DNA from: Medicago truncatula
Lineage: Eukaryota; Streptophyta; Magnoliopsida; Fabales; Fabaceae
Reading direction: 5' to 3'
DNA length: 64,000 bases
Assembly: GCF_003473485.1 (NCBI RefSeq)
Contig: NC_053043.1
Span: forward strand, 32,092,576-32,156,575
Below, piece after piece: positions 37,701-47,978 of this stretch. Each line of letters begins with the position of its first letter. The stretch's first letter is position 1. The notes beneath the pieces are model-generated. The model had not been told where the DNA came from. It saw nothing but the letters and a program-made list of their open reading frames with translations, and made no database searches. The position numbers were made by a program, and so were the translations under genes.

Positions 37701-38508
37701 TGAAGATCAGGATTCTCACCCTGCACTTCCACCACACCATCACTGGTTTCTCCCACTATCTCATCTTTCTGCACACACCAACAGATCAAAAGTTTCAAAC
37801 TTTATGACATAAACAATGACCCATCAACCAAACCTTCGACAAAATTAACCTATGAAACACCGGCACAAATAGATCTATCAGATGAGCTGGTCTAGCCCAA
37901 CCAGGGCCGAAGGGCCAACACGTATAAATGGACTGGATAGGACCGACCCGATTGCTACATTGTCTACAAAAATTGAGCTTGGCCCAACGAGTCATGCGGC
38001 ATGATGGGCCAGACCGCCCCGAATGCTACAGACACTCGTGAACACCAGTAGTAACTTAAGAAAATGAGAAAAATTCAAAGTAATCACATATGTTGGTGTC
38101 GTATCAGACACAGACACTCTAACATATGTCAGACATAGACACCGGACACAACACCATATCTGTCAGACACAGACACCTGGCACAACATCACATTTGTCAC
38201 AGACGACACAATACAGATTCAATCAAAACTATATAAGTGCTAAAGAGAAATCAACGGTAAAAGCAAGAACAAAAGAAAACCTTATCTGGGTCAGTTGGCA
38301 ATGGAGACTGTCCTGATTCAGAGACACATTTGTTGAAATTCTTTCTCCTGAAAGGCCTTCCATTGGAAAGGGGCATAATGGGCAGTTGTGAAAATGGTGT
38401 GTGCAAAGTGAAACCTTGATGAAGTTGCACATGGTTATTGAATGAAGGGTTTGATTTATATGAAATGATGAAAAGTGGTTGGGCTATTTGTTGAGTCAGC
38501 AAAATCAT
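28771..38508 (-). CDS. ABCD2: ABC transporter D family member 2-like (plastid)
   Basis: Half-size ABC exporter of subfamily D; plant ABCD2 proteins are predicted plastid-envelope proteins of uncertain substrate. Ten - strand exons: 38508-38281, 37768-37534, 35447-35380, 34227-33901, 33789-33625, 32666-32438, 31521-31283, 31194-30888, 29563-29304, 28947-28771; all junctions GT..AG and in frame, giving 744 aa. Residues 1-75 look like a transit peptide. The membrane domain follows, with [20 protein letters not shown] and the conserved [12 protein letters not shown]. The nucleotide-binding domain has Walker A GPSGSGKT (500-507), the Q-loop LPQKP, the signature LSLGEQQR (651-658), Walker B LALLDE (671-676) and the H-loop His705. 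Walker A lies at the start of exon 8. All key residues are intact. The stretch between GDDVVP and DELIK (about 585-620) is poorly conserved, so the exon 8/9 junction is the least certain. Confidence 0.95.
30250..30700. repeat. Two diverged repeat monomers in ABCD2 intron 8
   Basis: Two similar stretches begin aacttaactcaaccctataaa (about 30249) and gctaactcaaccccacataac (about 30503). This word is common in legume dispersed repeats. Family not identified. Confidence 0.45.
31765..31912. mobile_element. Stowaway-like MITE in ABCD2 intron 6
   Basis: CTCCCTCC-type left end (expanded to several CTCC units) and an inverted GTGACGGAGGGGG right end, with internal TTATAAG-like text. The ends are noisy. 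Confidence 0.5.
34437..34854 (+). mobile_element. TRIM retroelement in ABCD2 intron 3
   Basis: 418 bp. Two LTRs of 121-122 bp (34437-34557, 34733-34854) are nearly identical, starting near GGAGTCCCACATCGAG and ending AAGTCCTAACA. A perfect 5-bp duplication GCTAT flanks it (34432-34436, 34855-34859). The first LTR is followed by GTTGGTGCTTTCATTGAGAG, a candidate primer-binding site. The 175-bp interior has no coding capacity. Size and structure are those of a terminal-repeat retrotransposon in miniature. Confidence 0.9.
35700..35790 (-). mobile_element. tRNA-derived SINE-like head
   Basis: On the - strand, GTAGCTCAAGTGGTTAAG fits a Pol III A-box and AGAGTTCAAACCC fits a B-box at proper spacing. 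The body and tail are not clear, so it may be a fragment. Confidence 0.5.
35792..36107 (+). mobile_element. Partial small LTR element (LTR plus PBS)
   Basis: TGTTGAAATT.. to ..CTCCAACA (35792-35978, 187 bp) has TG..CA ends and is followed by ATTGGTGGTATCAGAGCC, an initiator-Met-tRNA-type primer site. No second LTR is found; the sequence is cut off at 36107 by the Helitron-like element. Confidence 0.6.
36108..37382 (+). mobile_element. Non-autonomous Helitron in ABCD2 intron 2
   Basis: The 3' end has the Helitron hallmark: a short GC hairpin in TCTGCGCAACGCGCGGGC, about 10 nt, then CTAG followed by T. A matching 5' end TCTATTCTATTATATTTATT lies at 36108, preceded by A, so insertion would be between A and T without duplication. 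The 1.27-kb interior has no Rep/helicase frame. Confidence 0.65.
37860..38215. repeat. Degenerate repeats in ABCD2 intron 1
   Basis: 37860-38030 has gggcc/ggccca words like a decayed GC-ended hAT element (compare 56972). 38085-38215 has repeated gacacc/cagacac words; related text sits at 38825-38930. No paired termini. Confidence 0.35.
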
Positions 38509-39246
38509 ATTTTTTTAAACAAAAAAGAATTAATTAATATCCTTTCTGGGTATTCTTAATTTTGGTCTTAAACAATAAAAACATGTAAAATCAATGTTTG
38601 GGTTGCCTTTGATTTTTAGAAAACAAAGATATAGGCAACATTGTCGTACCTTGTGGTTATGGAGTGTGTGAGTGAATGAAGAGGAAAATTGGGAGGTGAA
38701 GTGATTATTGCTGAATTATCTGTAACGTGGGATTTTGTGTGATCCATATGTGGCCACGCAAAGAATGTTAAAAGCCTCCATATAGCCATTTCATATTTGT
38801 TACAAGTTAAATGATGCATCGAAATGAACATATCCGACACCGATATAAACATGTCGATATTGGTAATTCGATGTAATCATGTATATTAGTGTCAGACATC
38901 AACACATGTTAGATGTCTTGGATTCTTTGAAATGAAATGTTGTTGTTTCAAACTTAAGAAAAAATTAGTTAAAATGTCAACCGATACTAAATGCCCGACA
39001 TCTCTTATTTAGTGAAACTCATGTGAGCCTAACATTTCAAAAATGAATCTCTAATAACGCTAGATTCACATATGTTTCACTCAATAAAGGAATAGGTGGT
39101 AAAGAAAATGTTAGAAAATAGTATTGCTAACATTTTTCTTGCCGATATTAACCCCCGCACAAATGAATCAATCCATGAAATCAACATTATATAGATACAG
39201 CCCGCCCGTTTATAATTGCTTAAAAATAGTAACTTCTATCTTGTTG
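38509..39246. other. 5' flank of the ABCD2-like gene
   Basis: AT-rich; the promoter must lie here for the - strand gene, but no clear TATA box position is forced by the sequence. Confidence 0.35.
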
Positions 39247-39255
39247 TAAAATTAA

Positions 39256-39783
39256 GGCTTAATTACACTTTTGGTCCTCGTGTTTTGGCTTACTCACGAA
39301 ACTGGTTCTGCCCTTTTAAAACAGAACAAAGCGGTCCTTCAATTATCATTTTTGTTGCATTTTTCGTCCTACCCCCCATTTTATTCTCCAAAAACACAGA
39401 GAAATAACAGTTTTAGACCTATCCTCTATGCTCAATCATGAAATAAATAAGGAATAAAACATGTGGGTACAAAGAACCACTTTATTCAACACACTAACCA
39501 AAAAAACCCTAAGATGTGTTTCAAATTAGGGTTTTTTTTGTTAGTGTGCTGAATAAAGTGAATTCTTTGTACCCACATGCTTTATTCCTTGTTTATTTCA
39601 TGGTTGAACATAGGGGTAGGTCTAAAACTGTCATTTCTCTGCGTTTCTGGGGTTTGAAAATGGGGGGTAGGACGAAAAATGCAACAAAAATGATAATTGA
39701 AGGACCGTTTTGTTCTGTTTTAAGAGGGCAGGACCAGTTTCGTGAGTAGGCCAAAACACGAGGACCAAAAGTGTAATTAAGCC
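39256..39783. mobile_element. Mutator-like fold-back element, 9-bp TSD
   Basis: 528 bp. Arms of about 180 bp begin GGCTTAATTACACTTTTGGT and end with the complement. A perfect 9-bp duplication TAAAATTAA flanks it (39247-39255, 39784-39792). The open frames in it are mirror images of the two arms and encode nothing recognisable. Confidence 0.9.
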
Positions 39784-39792
39784 TAAAATTAA

Positions 39793-41620
39793 TGAAAAGT
39801 ATCACAATATATTGAATAGTATAGAAGAAAATAAAGAGAGAACAAGATGGTATATTGCATCACTTTAGAAGTGTGTCTTTACATGGTAATATATGCCCTA
39901 TTTATATGACACAATATTGTAAGTTATAAGTGCGTGAATAGTCATAGGACTAAATGTCAACACCAATGAAGGATGTCCATGAAGGATATGTCTCATTAAA
40001 TTTGTGTATCATCATAAGAGTTAAGGAATATAGAAAACCTAGGTAATATGGACATTCATATCATAATAATATTATTCATAACACTTCCCTTTGGATGTCC
40101 ATGAAGGATATGTCTCATTAAAACCTTTACTAAGAAAAAATCAAAAGGGAAAAAAATCTTAGTCAAGGAAAAAGAGTACAATATCCAATATATATGTCTC
40201 GTTAAAAACCTTACTAGGAAAACCCACTGATACAAAACCATGGTGAAGGGAAAAATAGTGCAAGATATATTTATATCTCCTCCTCATCCAAACAATCATC
40301 TTTGAGACAATGAAGATCAATCTTTTGAATCAGTTGTTCAAAAATTATGCCTGAAAGTGACTTTGACTTTGTGAAAAGGTATACAATATTACCACACGAA
40401 TAAATTTGTTGACTGCTTATCTCATATCCTTTCAATTTGACAACGCATATGATATTATATCCACGAAGGATTGTTGCCCGTTTTTCTCGAAGACAAACCA
40501 CAAGTTTCTTCTATTGTTCAACCATAAACCTCAATCAAGCACATTATTATTGAGGATCAAACAATCTAAAATAAAAAAACATTATTGTCCTTTAATTGAA
40601 CTAAATTATGGTACTTCAGGACCAATTAATTCTTCATAATTTACTCAAATTTTCAAGCGACCTTTGTCTATATCTGATAACTTTACAACCATTTGAGTAT
40701 ACAACAAATGAAATTTGTCTATATATAAACATTTTAGCACCTTGTTATATAAGCTTCTTGATTAACAAAAGTGTTACTCTTCAAACACTCTACTTGTAAT
40801 CTAAAATAAATATTTACCCTTTCTACATATTTCAGCTTAATATCTTTTATTTAATAAATCATCTTCCAAAAACTCTTCACACGAGTTCTCGAATTTATTT
40901 TTAAATGGACAAATACTATTTACAACATGTTTTAATATTTTTATTTTATTAAGTAATCTCTTTGAAAGTCTGAATTGTATGCCTCAATAAAATTAAATAC
41001 TTTAAAGAATTTTATATAAAAATATCAAGCATGTGTATATTGTAACAGACCCTTAATGTATAAATTGTGCATTTCATATAGTACTAGATTTAATCAAGTA
41101 TGGCGTACTTAAATTCACTTCAGGTAAATACATCTCTTCATAGTTAATAGTAAATCTTCAACAATACTCTTGAAGAATAAGCCAAAATTTATATAAAATA
41201 TTTCGTAATTATAATTTTATTTTCACATCTTCAGATGCATGGACTGTCGATCAATAAACCATGACACGGTATATCAAAATCTCTTTATTTTCATTAGTTG
41301 TTGAAATTGAAAGATAAATTATTTGAAAGTCCTTTATCTATGAGACGCATTGAATATTAAATTTATTTTGTGACAACTGATATTTTAGTTACTTAACTTT
41401 ACAAATAAATTCATATTTTGCACTTTTGATGCACACAAGTATATGAGGATCAAGATAATATAATAATAATAATTTATTTCAAAGGATTCTTTTGAAGCAA
41501 TACTCAACTTCAAATTGTGCATCACCTACAATACTCCCACTATACTCCAACTGAAGCAATGACAGCACTCACATCTAACATGTCATTGTGAGATTTTCCA
41601 ATTAAGTCTCAAGAATATAT
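39793..41620. repeat. Remnant of a copia-type LTR element
   Basis: Text such as gatgtccatgaaggatatgtctcattaaa occurs twice (about 39967 and 40092), and taaaaaccttactaggaaaaccc follows. These phrases are typical of copia LTRs in legumes and other dicots. Downstream 40260-41620 is AT-rich sequence without frames. No second LTR or target duplication was found. Confidence 0.4.
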
Positions 41621-41926
41621 TCTTCCACATCACGAACTGTATTTTTAAATTTCTACCCATTATTATTATTTAAAATTTATGATACAAATAGAGTATGAAA
41701 TTTTGTTTTCAATTCTAAAAAAAAGTTTGTTGATCTCAAATAAAAACAATTACAGAAAATAAATTTTAAGAACTCGGCACATCATCAACCACAATTTCAT
41801 CCTTTTTATTCCACAAATCTTGAGCACATACATACATGATTAGAAATACACATTACTGTCCCATTCACAAAACTTCTGAAAATGAAAAACAAAAGAAAAG
41901 CAAGTGGCTGAATCTTGAAGAAGCAC

Positions 41927-41942
41927 CATGCATGCATGCATG
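41927..41942. promoter_or_regulatory. RY-type repeat (CATGCATG) downstream of LEA-like gene
   Basis: Four overlapping CATG units form CATGCATGCATGCATG. RY motifs bind B3 seed regulators (ABI3/FUS3). It lies 3' of the gene, so a regulatory role is speculative. Confidence 0.35.
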
Positions 41943-41978
41943 ATAGTTAATTTAATATATACATTATTTCTAGCCTAG

Positions 41979-42221
41979 CTAGCCAGTGCCAGTGCCAGTG
42001 ACACCAAGGTCTTGCTTATTCTCATCTTTGCCAGCACCAAAGACAGGACCACCTTTTCCAGCAGGATCATGGACCTTCTCTTGCAGCTTATCAACTTGAA
42101 TGCCACCTTGATCTTCCTTTGAAAACAAATCAGTTCTTGTACGATTTTCTCCTCCTTCTATTGATTCATATATTGTTGCTGTCTTTGACTCTTTTGGTTG
42201 TGCTCCTTGTGCCCCAGACAT
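41979..42221 (-). CDS. Seed maturation (LEA-like) small protein
   Basis: 80 aa, one exon, starting MSGAQGAQPKESKTATIYES. Further blocks: EGGENRTRTDLFSKEDQGGI, QVDKLQEKVHDPAGKGGPVF and a C-terminus DLGVTGTGTG. It is very hydrophilic, with no Cys or Trp and many Gly, Lys, Asp and Gln, as in intrinsically disordered late-embryogenesis proteins. It matches from memory a conserved plant family annotated seed maturation protein (soybean PM-type); the exact number is uncertain. Such proteins accumulate in drying seeds and are thought to protect cell components. Upstream motifs agree with ABA/seed expression. No signal peptide; likely cytosolic or nuclear. Confidence 0.85.
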   Translation of the reverse strand: MSGAQGAQPKESKTATIYESIEGGENRTRTDLFSKEDQGGIQVDKLQEKVHDPAGKGGPVFGAGKDENKQDLGVTGTGTG

Positions 42222-42291
42222 GTTCTTTCACTCTTTTATGTTTATGTTGTTATTCAATTTGAACGTACTAACACAAGTTTTACATTACCAT

Positions 42292-42395
42292 ACCTATATT
42301 TATATATATATTAGTAGTATTTAGAGGCAATGTGACCTACCAAAAACAACCCACGTACGTGTTATGTTAGCAAGCCTTGGATCTACACGTGTGCC
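42292..42395 (-). promoter_or_regulatory. Promoter of the seed maturation gene: TATA and ABREs
   Basis: On the - strand a TATAAATA box lies at about 42302-42295, 75-80 bp before the ATG. Further up are an ACGT cluster (CCACGTACGTG, 42351-42361) and a CACGTG G-box (42386-42391). Two ACGT elements close together form a typical ABA-response complex. Confidence 0.6.
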
Positions 42396-42582
42396 ATGTC
42401 TTTGCCAAGTGTCACTATTGTTTTCTTTTTCTGCCACGTTTTTGTTTGCAATAAGTAACCATGTTTTTGAGACAACGGTGATAAATCGTTGTTTGGCGTG
42501 GCGATTTCTTACAAGGAAATGTTTTTTCTTTTTAGCACCTTCCCAGATATTAACGAAAAATGGAAAATGAAATAGGACACAC

Positions 42583-42632
42583 ACATATGTATAATTACAT
42601 TTTTCTTTAGGGAACATGTGTATAATTACATT
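42583..42632. repeat. Micro-insertion between 19-bp direct repeats
   Basis: ACATRTGTATAATTACATT at 42583-42601 and 42614-42632 (one mismatch) flanks the 12-nt TTTCTTTAGGGA (- strand TCCCTAAAGAAA). Confidence 0.55.
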
Positions 42633-44068
42633 ATTTAGACATTTTGGCACATTATATTGATATTTAACAACAAATTAATTATTTCTCTGTATTGTAGTGA
42701 TTTTTTTATTTTTTTTGCTATGTCCGTCCTTCCAACAAAGCCTATATTTCTTTGAATGTCTACTACACTCTATTTGATCCATTTCAGTTTAAATTCGAGT
42801 AGGTAATGGACGATCTTTTGGATCCCTCCATATGGTTGGATTATGGCACAATTCATTTCATTGTATTCTCGCAAGTAGGAAGAGGAACTAGTTGGAGCTC
42901 CTCTTTGTAAGTGTTGAAAATATATTATGTAACGGGAAAGACATGTACATCATGAAGTCATGGTGAATTTTTGAACAACGGCTATGACATGTGAACAAGG
43001 ATAACGTAATGCCTGAAATTCACCACAATCATACTATTGTTTCTCAAGGTCTATCATAAATGTCCATGTTTGTTGGCCGCTTGGTGAGCGAACCAACTCC
43101 TATACATCGTAAATACTTTGTCCCAATTTATGAATGTAGACTTGATGAGTGTTTGATATTGATCGTTCTTTGACAAGATTATCCATGATTTTATCTAAAT
43201 AAATCTTACCATATGCCGTTATTGATTGGACCTCACTCTCTCTCTCTCTACGAAAAGTTTGGTAGACCAATAAATTTCTTTAAAAATATAAATAAAAACT
43301 AACAAATTATACTTTTACTTTAAGTTAATTAAACAATTAAATATATTAGGCCTTTGCCATTTTTAAGTCCATCGTTAAATATAAAAATGTTCATTGTTAT
43401 CGTCTTCCTTTAATTTAGAAGTGTCGAATTAAAGAAAAAACAATTTTATTTAAGTCATATAGATGTATCGAACATCGACGCATATAGAACACCGTGATAT
43501 GTCAAATTATAAAGGTGCTTGTGCTTCATAGAACTTAACCCAGTAAAAAGAATTGCATTGTAACAACATTAACGGTGGAGCACGAGAATGGAAGGCCAAG
43601 TCAAAAAATCAAATCTCTTTGCTTTATATTTTAGAAATTTCCAACGCTTCTTTGTTTTAAGTATACTTTTTAATGTTCTCTCTCCTCTTTTTTGAATTTC
43701 AACTTTTTGAAATTCAGTTAGGTTTAAAAGGGTAAAATTAACATATTAGGACGATGATCTTTTCTTTATAATAGAGAATTGATTGTTGTAAAATATTAGA
43801 AGCTACAAGAGTAACTTTGCTTAGAATCACTTGGGTTAGTTTATTAGTGTTGATTTGAGAATCAATTTTACAAATGAAGAACCAAAATCATTTTAACCAT
43901 TAAAATCACGCTAAACATGTACAAAAGTGCTTTTGGTCCTCCTAGAGTGGAACCAAAACCTACATAATCCTAAACTAAAATACTTAAAATCATCAAACAA
44001 AGATGAACATACATAGCACCAAATCCCCTAAAAAAAATCATATAATAATATGACAGTGTCTTCTTATA
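42633..44068. other. Intergenic DNA, no gene
   Basis: No frame above 60 codons with recognisable content. 42720-43200 is less AT-rich than its surroundings but gives no readable domain. Confidence 0.35.
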
Positions 44069-44434
44069 CTACAATGAAAACACAAAAAATAAAAAATAAA
44101 AAAAACTAAACATGAGTAGCATCACTTTGTGATTGAAGCTGCGTAGCGGACATTGTAGAAGATCGAGCATTACCAGTGCCAACACTGCAACCAAAGCCAT
44201 TAACATACCAAACACCACTTTTAGTGCAACCGAATGAGACATGCCAAAATAAATTTCAGACCGATCATCATGCTTCGGAGAAGAATAAGGTGGTTCAATC
44301 AAGGCAGATACTGAAATGCTCAGTATCAAACAGAAATAAAGACTTGTATAAAGATGTTTTTGTTTAGCATTTCTGAAAGGATGGATATAAGACATGGAGA
44401 ATTGTTGTTCCCACATTTGGTTTGGCTGTGCCAC
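44069..44434 (-). CDS. Doubtful membrane-protein ORF chimeric with a MITE
   Basis: The frame ending at 44069 has two hydrophobic segments (YTSLYFCLILSISVSALIE; VFGMLMALVAVLALVMLDLL). It opens with GTG, the first ATG being six codons in. Its first 10-13 codons lie inside the Mutator-like element that starts at 44397, so the present start is a by-product of the insertion. I do not recognise a family; it could be chance. Confidence 0.2.
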   Translation of the reverse strand: MAQPNQMWEQQFSMSYIHPFRNAKQKHLYTSLYFCLILSISVSALIEPPYSSPKHDDRSEIYFGMSHSVALKVVFGMLMALVAVLALVMLDLLQCPLRSFNHKVMLLMFSFFYFLFFVFSL

Positions 44435-45286
44435 ACGAGTACTTTACGAAAATGTCCTTCGGCACTAAACTGTCGAAGTTTTTAGTAAACCGGCGGCAGT
44501 TAACTGCCAAGGAATGAAAAAAAGGAAGGAAAAATAACGTATTCTTCTTCTTCTTCCACTTCAATTGCTTTTTTTTTGTTTTCTTTCTTTCACAACCACA
44601 AACTTCACTTTTCTTCTTCTTCCAAATCAAACACTGCTACATTTTGCAAGAGGTAACAGAAGAAGAGCAACAAAATCCACATCCAAACACAAATTAAAGA
44701 TTGTAAATTCTATAGATTCATTGAAACAAATAAATTGGAAAATGAATTGAAGAAAACTGTTCAGAAAATTGACACAAGTTAATTGCTGATGGGAGAACCA
44801 TCAGAAAAATGAAGGAAATAAAAGGGTGTGGCGTTGAGTCAAAAGAACTATGATAATTGAAGGAATAAAAGGCTCTGAAAAATAATGGGTATAAGAAAGT
44901 TATCAGCACAGGAAATCAAAGTGGTGCATGACTATCTCTATGATTCATCATAGCCTATGAAATTAATAGCTTTATACTATGTTATTATGTTATAATTGAG
45001 AATGAATAATTAAGATTGCAAAAAGAAAAAGCATAGAGAAGAAACTAGAGATTGAGATATTTGTGAAGAAGACAATGAAGAAAGAAGGGTGTGGCGTTTA
45101 CAACTCCTCGGTACTTAAGTGCCAATGGAGATGGGTGAAACTGAATTTCGGCAGTTAACTACCGAGGTTTTCCTCAGTAGTTAACTGCAGCCGGTTTCTT
45201 CAGAATTCGGCAGTTAACTGCCGAGAGGTATTTGGATAATTTACTCGTGTTTCTCAGCCAAACAACATGTGTCAACAACAATTCTC
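44397..45286. mobile_element. Mutator-like fold-back element, 9-bp TSD
   Basis: 890 bp. Ends GAGAATTGTTGTT / AACAACAATTCTC, then inverted TTTGGCTG..CACGAGTA blocks. A perfect 9-bp duplication TAAGACATG flanks it (44388-44396, 45287-45295). The arms carry several versions of the palindrome GGCAGTTAACTGCC (44491, 45156, 45177, 45208). The interior, about 44540-45110, has CTTCTT-rich text and no identified gene. Confidence 0.87.
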
Positions 45287-45307
45287 TAAGACATGTAGTA
45301 AAATTTA

Positions 45308-46781
45308 AGATAAAGTGCACTTTTCTACCCCTAATTTTTAAAAATTTACAATTTTGGTTCCTAAGTACAAAAACTACAGTTTTAGCCTCCTAAGATTTAG
45401 CACCTTTGCATATTTGGTCCTTTTGATCAATTTTGACCAAGTCAACGCATATGTGGCATGCCGCGTGTGTAAATAATGAATTAAAAAAAAAGGGTTAAAT
45501 ATGTTTTTGGTCCCTATAAATATACCAACTTTTCGTTTTAGTCCCTCTAAAATTTTCCTTCAACTTTTAGTCCTCCAAAAATTCTCCATCTTCACTTTTG
45601 GTCCCTCTTTTAAAGTAAACTCATATGTAGAATTCACATTTTTGAATAAAAGTTTGCAGAAAAATTCATAATATTATAAGAATCTCTCCTAAAATAATTT
45701 AGAATTTTTCAACAAAACATGAATTTAATATGAATTTTTATATTTTTTATGGTTAAAAATTCATATTAAATTTATGTTTTGTTAAAAAATTCTAATTTTT
45801 TTTGGGAAATATTTTTACAATATTCTACACATTTCTGCACAATTTCATTAAAAAAAATACTAAAATTAACTTAAAAATAGGGACTATAAGTAGTGATTGA
45901 AAATTTTATAGGGACTAAAAGTTGAAGGAAAATTTTAGAGGGACTAAAACGAAAAGTTGGTATATTTATAGGGACTAAAAACATATTTAACCCAAAAAAA
46001 ATGCTTCATAATCATTTTATAAATTTTAAAAATTAAAAAAGATATTAAAAATTAAAAAAATCAGAAAAAATATTAATTTTTAATTTTTAATTTTAGGCAA
46101 GTTTTCTGTTTTCTTCGTAAACTATTTTCTGCCTTAATCAAAATTATGTACATTTCAGGAAACTTTTATTTATTTTGCACGGTATAATTTTACAGCCTTT
46201 AAAAACCTGACTTATATGAAAAGGTTTAACAATTACTGCTTACGTGTTTTTTCTAGTACATAATCAAAATTGTGTACATTTCAGCCAATTTTTAAATTTT
46301 CTAGTATTAATTTTACATAATTTAAAAACTTGACTTATATGAAAAGGTTGAATAATTACTGCTTTTAAAAACTTACTGAATAAAAGTATCCCATATATCA
46401 CACGTGTTTTTTTTAATATACCAATAAAAATATATTAAACAGAAATTCTAAAAGATATTAAAAATCAGAAAAATGCCACGTATTGTTTTGGGATTTATTT
46501 TTAATTTTTTCTGATTTTTTAATTTTTAATATAATTTCTGTTTTTTTTTATTTTTAATATATTTTTTAATTTATAAAATAATTATGAGACATTTTTTATA
46601 TTTTTAATTCATTATTTACACACGTGGCATGCCACATATGCGTTGATTTGGTCAAAATTGATCAAAATGACCAAAGATGCAAAGGGGCTAAATCTTAGAG
46701 GGTCAAAATTATAATTTTTGTATTTAAGGGGTCAAAATTGCAAATTTTTGAAAGTCATGAAGGAAAAAGTGCACTTTAGCT
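45308..46781. mobile_element. Mutator-like fold-back element hosting another
   Basis: Inverted ends AGATAAAGTGCACTTTT / AAAAAGTGCACTTTAGCT, with arms pairing for about 180 bp. A perfect 9-bp duplication TAAAATTTA flanks it (45299-45307, 46782-46790). Its left target copy starts only 4 bp after the target copy of the previous element. The interior holds the element at 45492-45993 and an approximate direct repeat (about 46130-46250 and 46258-46375). Confidence 0.88.
45492..45993. mobile_element. Nested Mutator-like MITE
   Basis: 502 bp with arms beginning GGGTTAAATATGTTTTTGGT and ending in the complement, the same terminal type as the Pack-MULE at 26621. It is flanked by runs of 8-9 A, consistent with but not proving a 9-bp duplication in a poly-A target. 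It lies inside 45308-46781. Confidence 0.82.
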
Positions 46782-46999
46782 TAAAATTTATTACGAAAGA
46801 GAGGGAAAGTAGTAACATAGGTGGGTGAATCTTGGTGAGTGTCATAAATAAATATGGAAGTAAATATTTGGGAATCTCACTTAAATCACTAGAATTCAAA
46901 TTTCAAATGGTATATGAATTCAAATTATTAACCTACCTTGTGGAAATTTTATTAACTTTCAAAACCTACTAATAATTACCACAATAAACCCAATATAGA

Positions 47000-47125
47000 A
47001 CCCACTTGGGTTGGTTTGGTGGTATTAGCTTGGGATCTGGAAGTGTGCTCCTTCTCGAGGTCTCAAGTTTGATTCTCTTCGATATCAATTTAGGTGGGTT
47101 AATTTAGCTGCTTTAAAAAACAAAA
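47000..47125 (+). mobile_element. SINE with 17-bp TSD
   Basis: 126-bp insert with Pol III-like promoter text (GGTTTGGTGGTATTAGCTTG as A-box, CTCAAGTTTGATTCTC as B-box) and an A-rich tail. It is flanked by a perfect 17-bp duplication AATAAACCCAATATAGA (46983-46999 and 47126-47142). Confidence 0.82.
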
Positions 47126-47316
47126 AATAAACCCAATATAGATTTATGAGGAGACATTCATTTCATTCATAGAGAGGAAAAATGGATTTATTTATTTTTT
47201 TTAGAAAAATGGAAATTAGAGACCATTCAAATAATTATTTTTTTGGTCTTCCATTATTGTATTTGTTTTTTATTCTTTCATGCACAAAGACTATTCATAT
47301 GTAATCTTTCTTAAGT

Positions 47317-47360
47317 TTTGTTTCATTTTTCTTCCTAAAAAAAGGTTTGTTTCATTTTTC
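47317..47360. repeat. Micro-insertion between 15-bp direct repeats
   Basis: TTTGTTTCATTTTTC at 47317-47331 and 47346-47360 (perfect) around TTCCTAAAAAAAGG (14 nt). Confidence 0.6.
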
Positions 47361-47923
47361 ATTTACACAACTAGGAATGGCAAATGGTATAGTTCGGGTG
47401 GGGTGTTATAGTACCTATTTTCACAGTTGGGAGAAAACATGTACCCAAATCTATATCGGCGCCAATATCCACTTAGTATAGATCCAATTCATTTTCTTTA
47501 ATTTTAATTCTACTATTATATTATATTTAGTTGGTAAAATTGCACTTATTGTTCCTTAAGTTGAGAATGTTTAGGTTTTGTAATTGAGTGATTGATATTT
47601 GATTGTGTGACATTAAATCAATTGTAAATCTCTTGTTCAAAGTTGAGTTTATTGTGTAAATTGTTTTAGTTGATGATATCCTTAGTATTCTTAATCACAT
47701 TTCCACTAATCATATCAATTTACAAAAGTAATTTTGAAAAAATGTTTCCGCATGCAAATATTTTAGAGGAAGTTTGTCTATTCACCCCAAATTTGTATTG
47801 CTATCGTCATATCGACAAACAATTAGCATATTAGTCCGTACATTTTTAATTGAGTTTTTTAAAACTATGGAATGGATCTTGACAAAAAAAAAAAAAAACA
47901 TGGAAAGGATTCAAAGAATTTTT

Positions 47924-47978
47924 GTAAGCCCTATAAAATCTATTTATTTTTTTTTTTTACAGTAAGCCCTCTAAAATC
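47924..47978. repeat. Micro-insertion between 17-bp direct repeats
   Basis: GTAAGCCCTMTAAAATC at 47924-47940 and 47962-47978 (one mismatch) around a 21-nt T-rich filler whose - strand is a TGTA plus poly-A tail. Confidence 0.6.

Noticed and set aside
39216-39805. Mirror-image frames on both strands
   Set aside because: They are the two arms of one fold-back element read in opposite directions.
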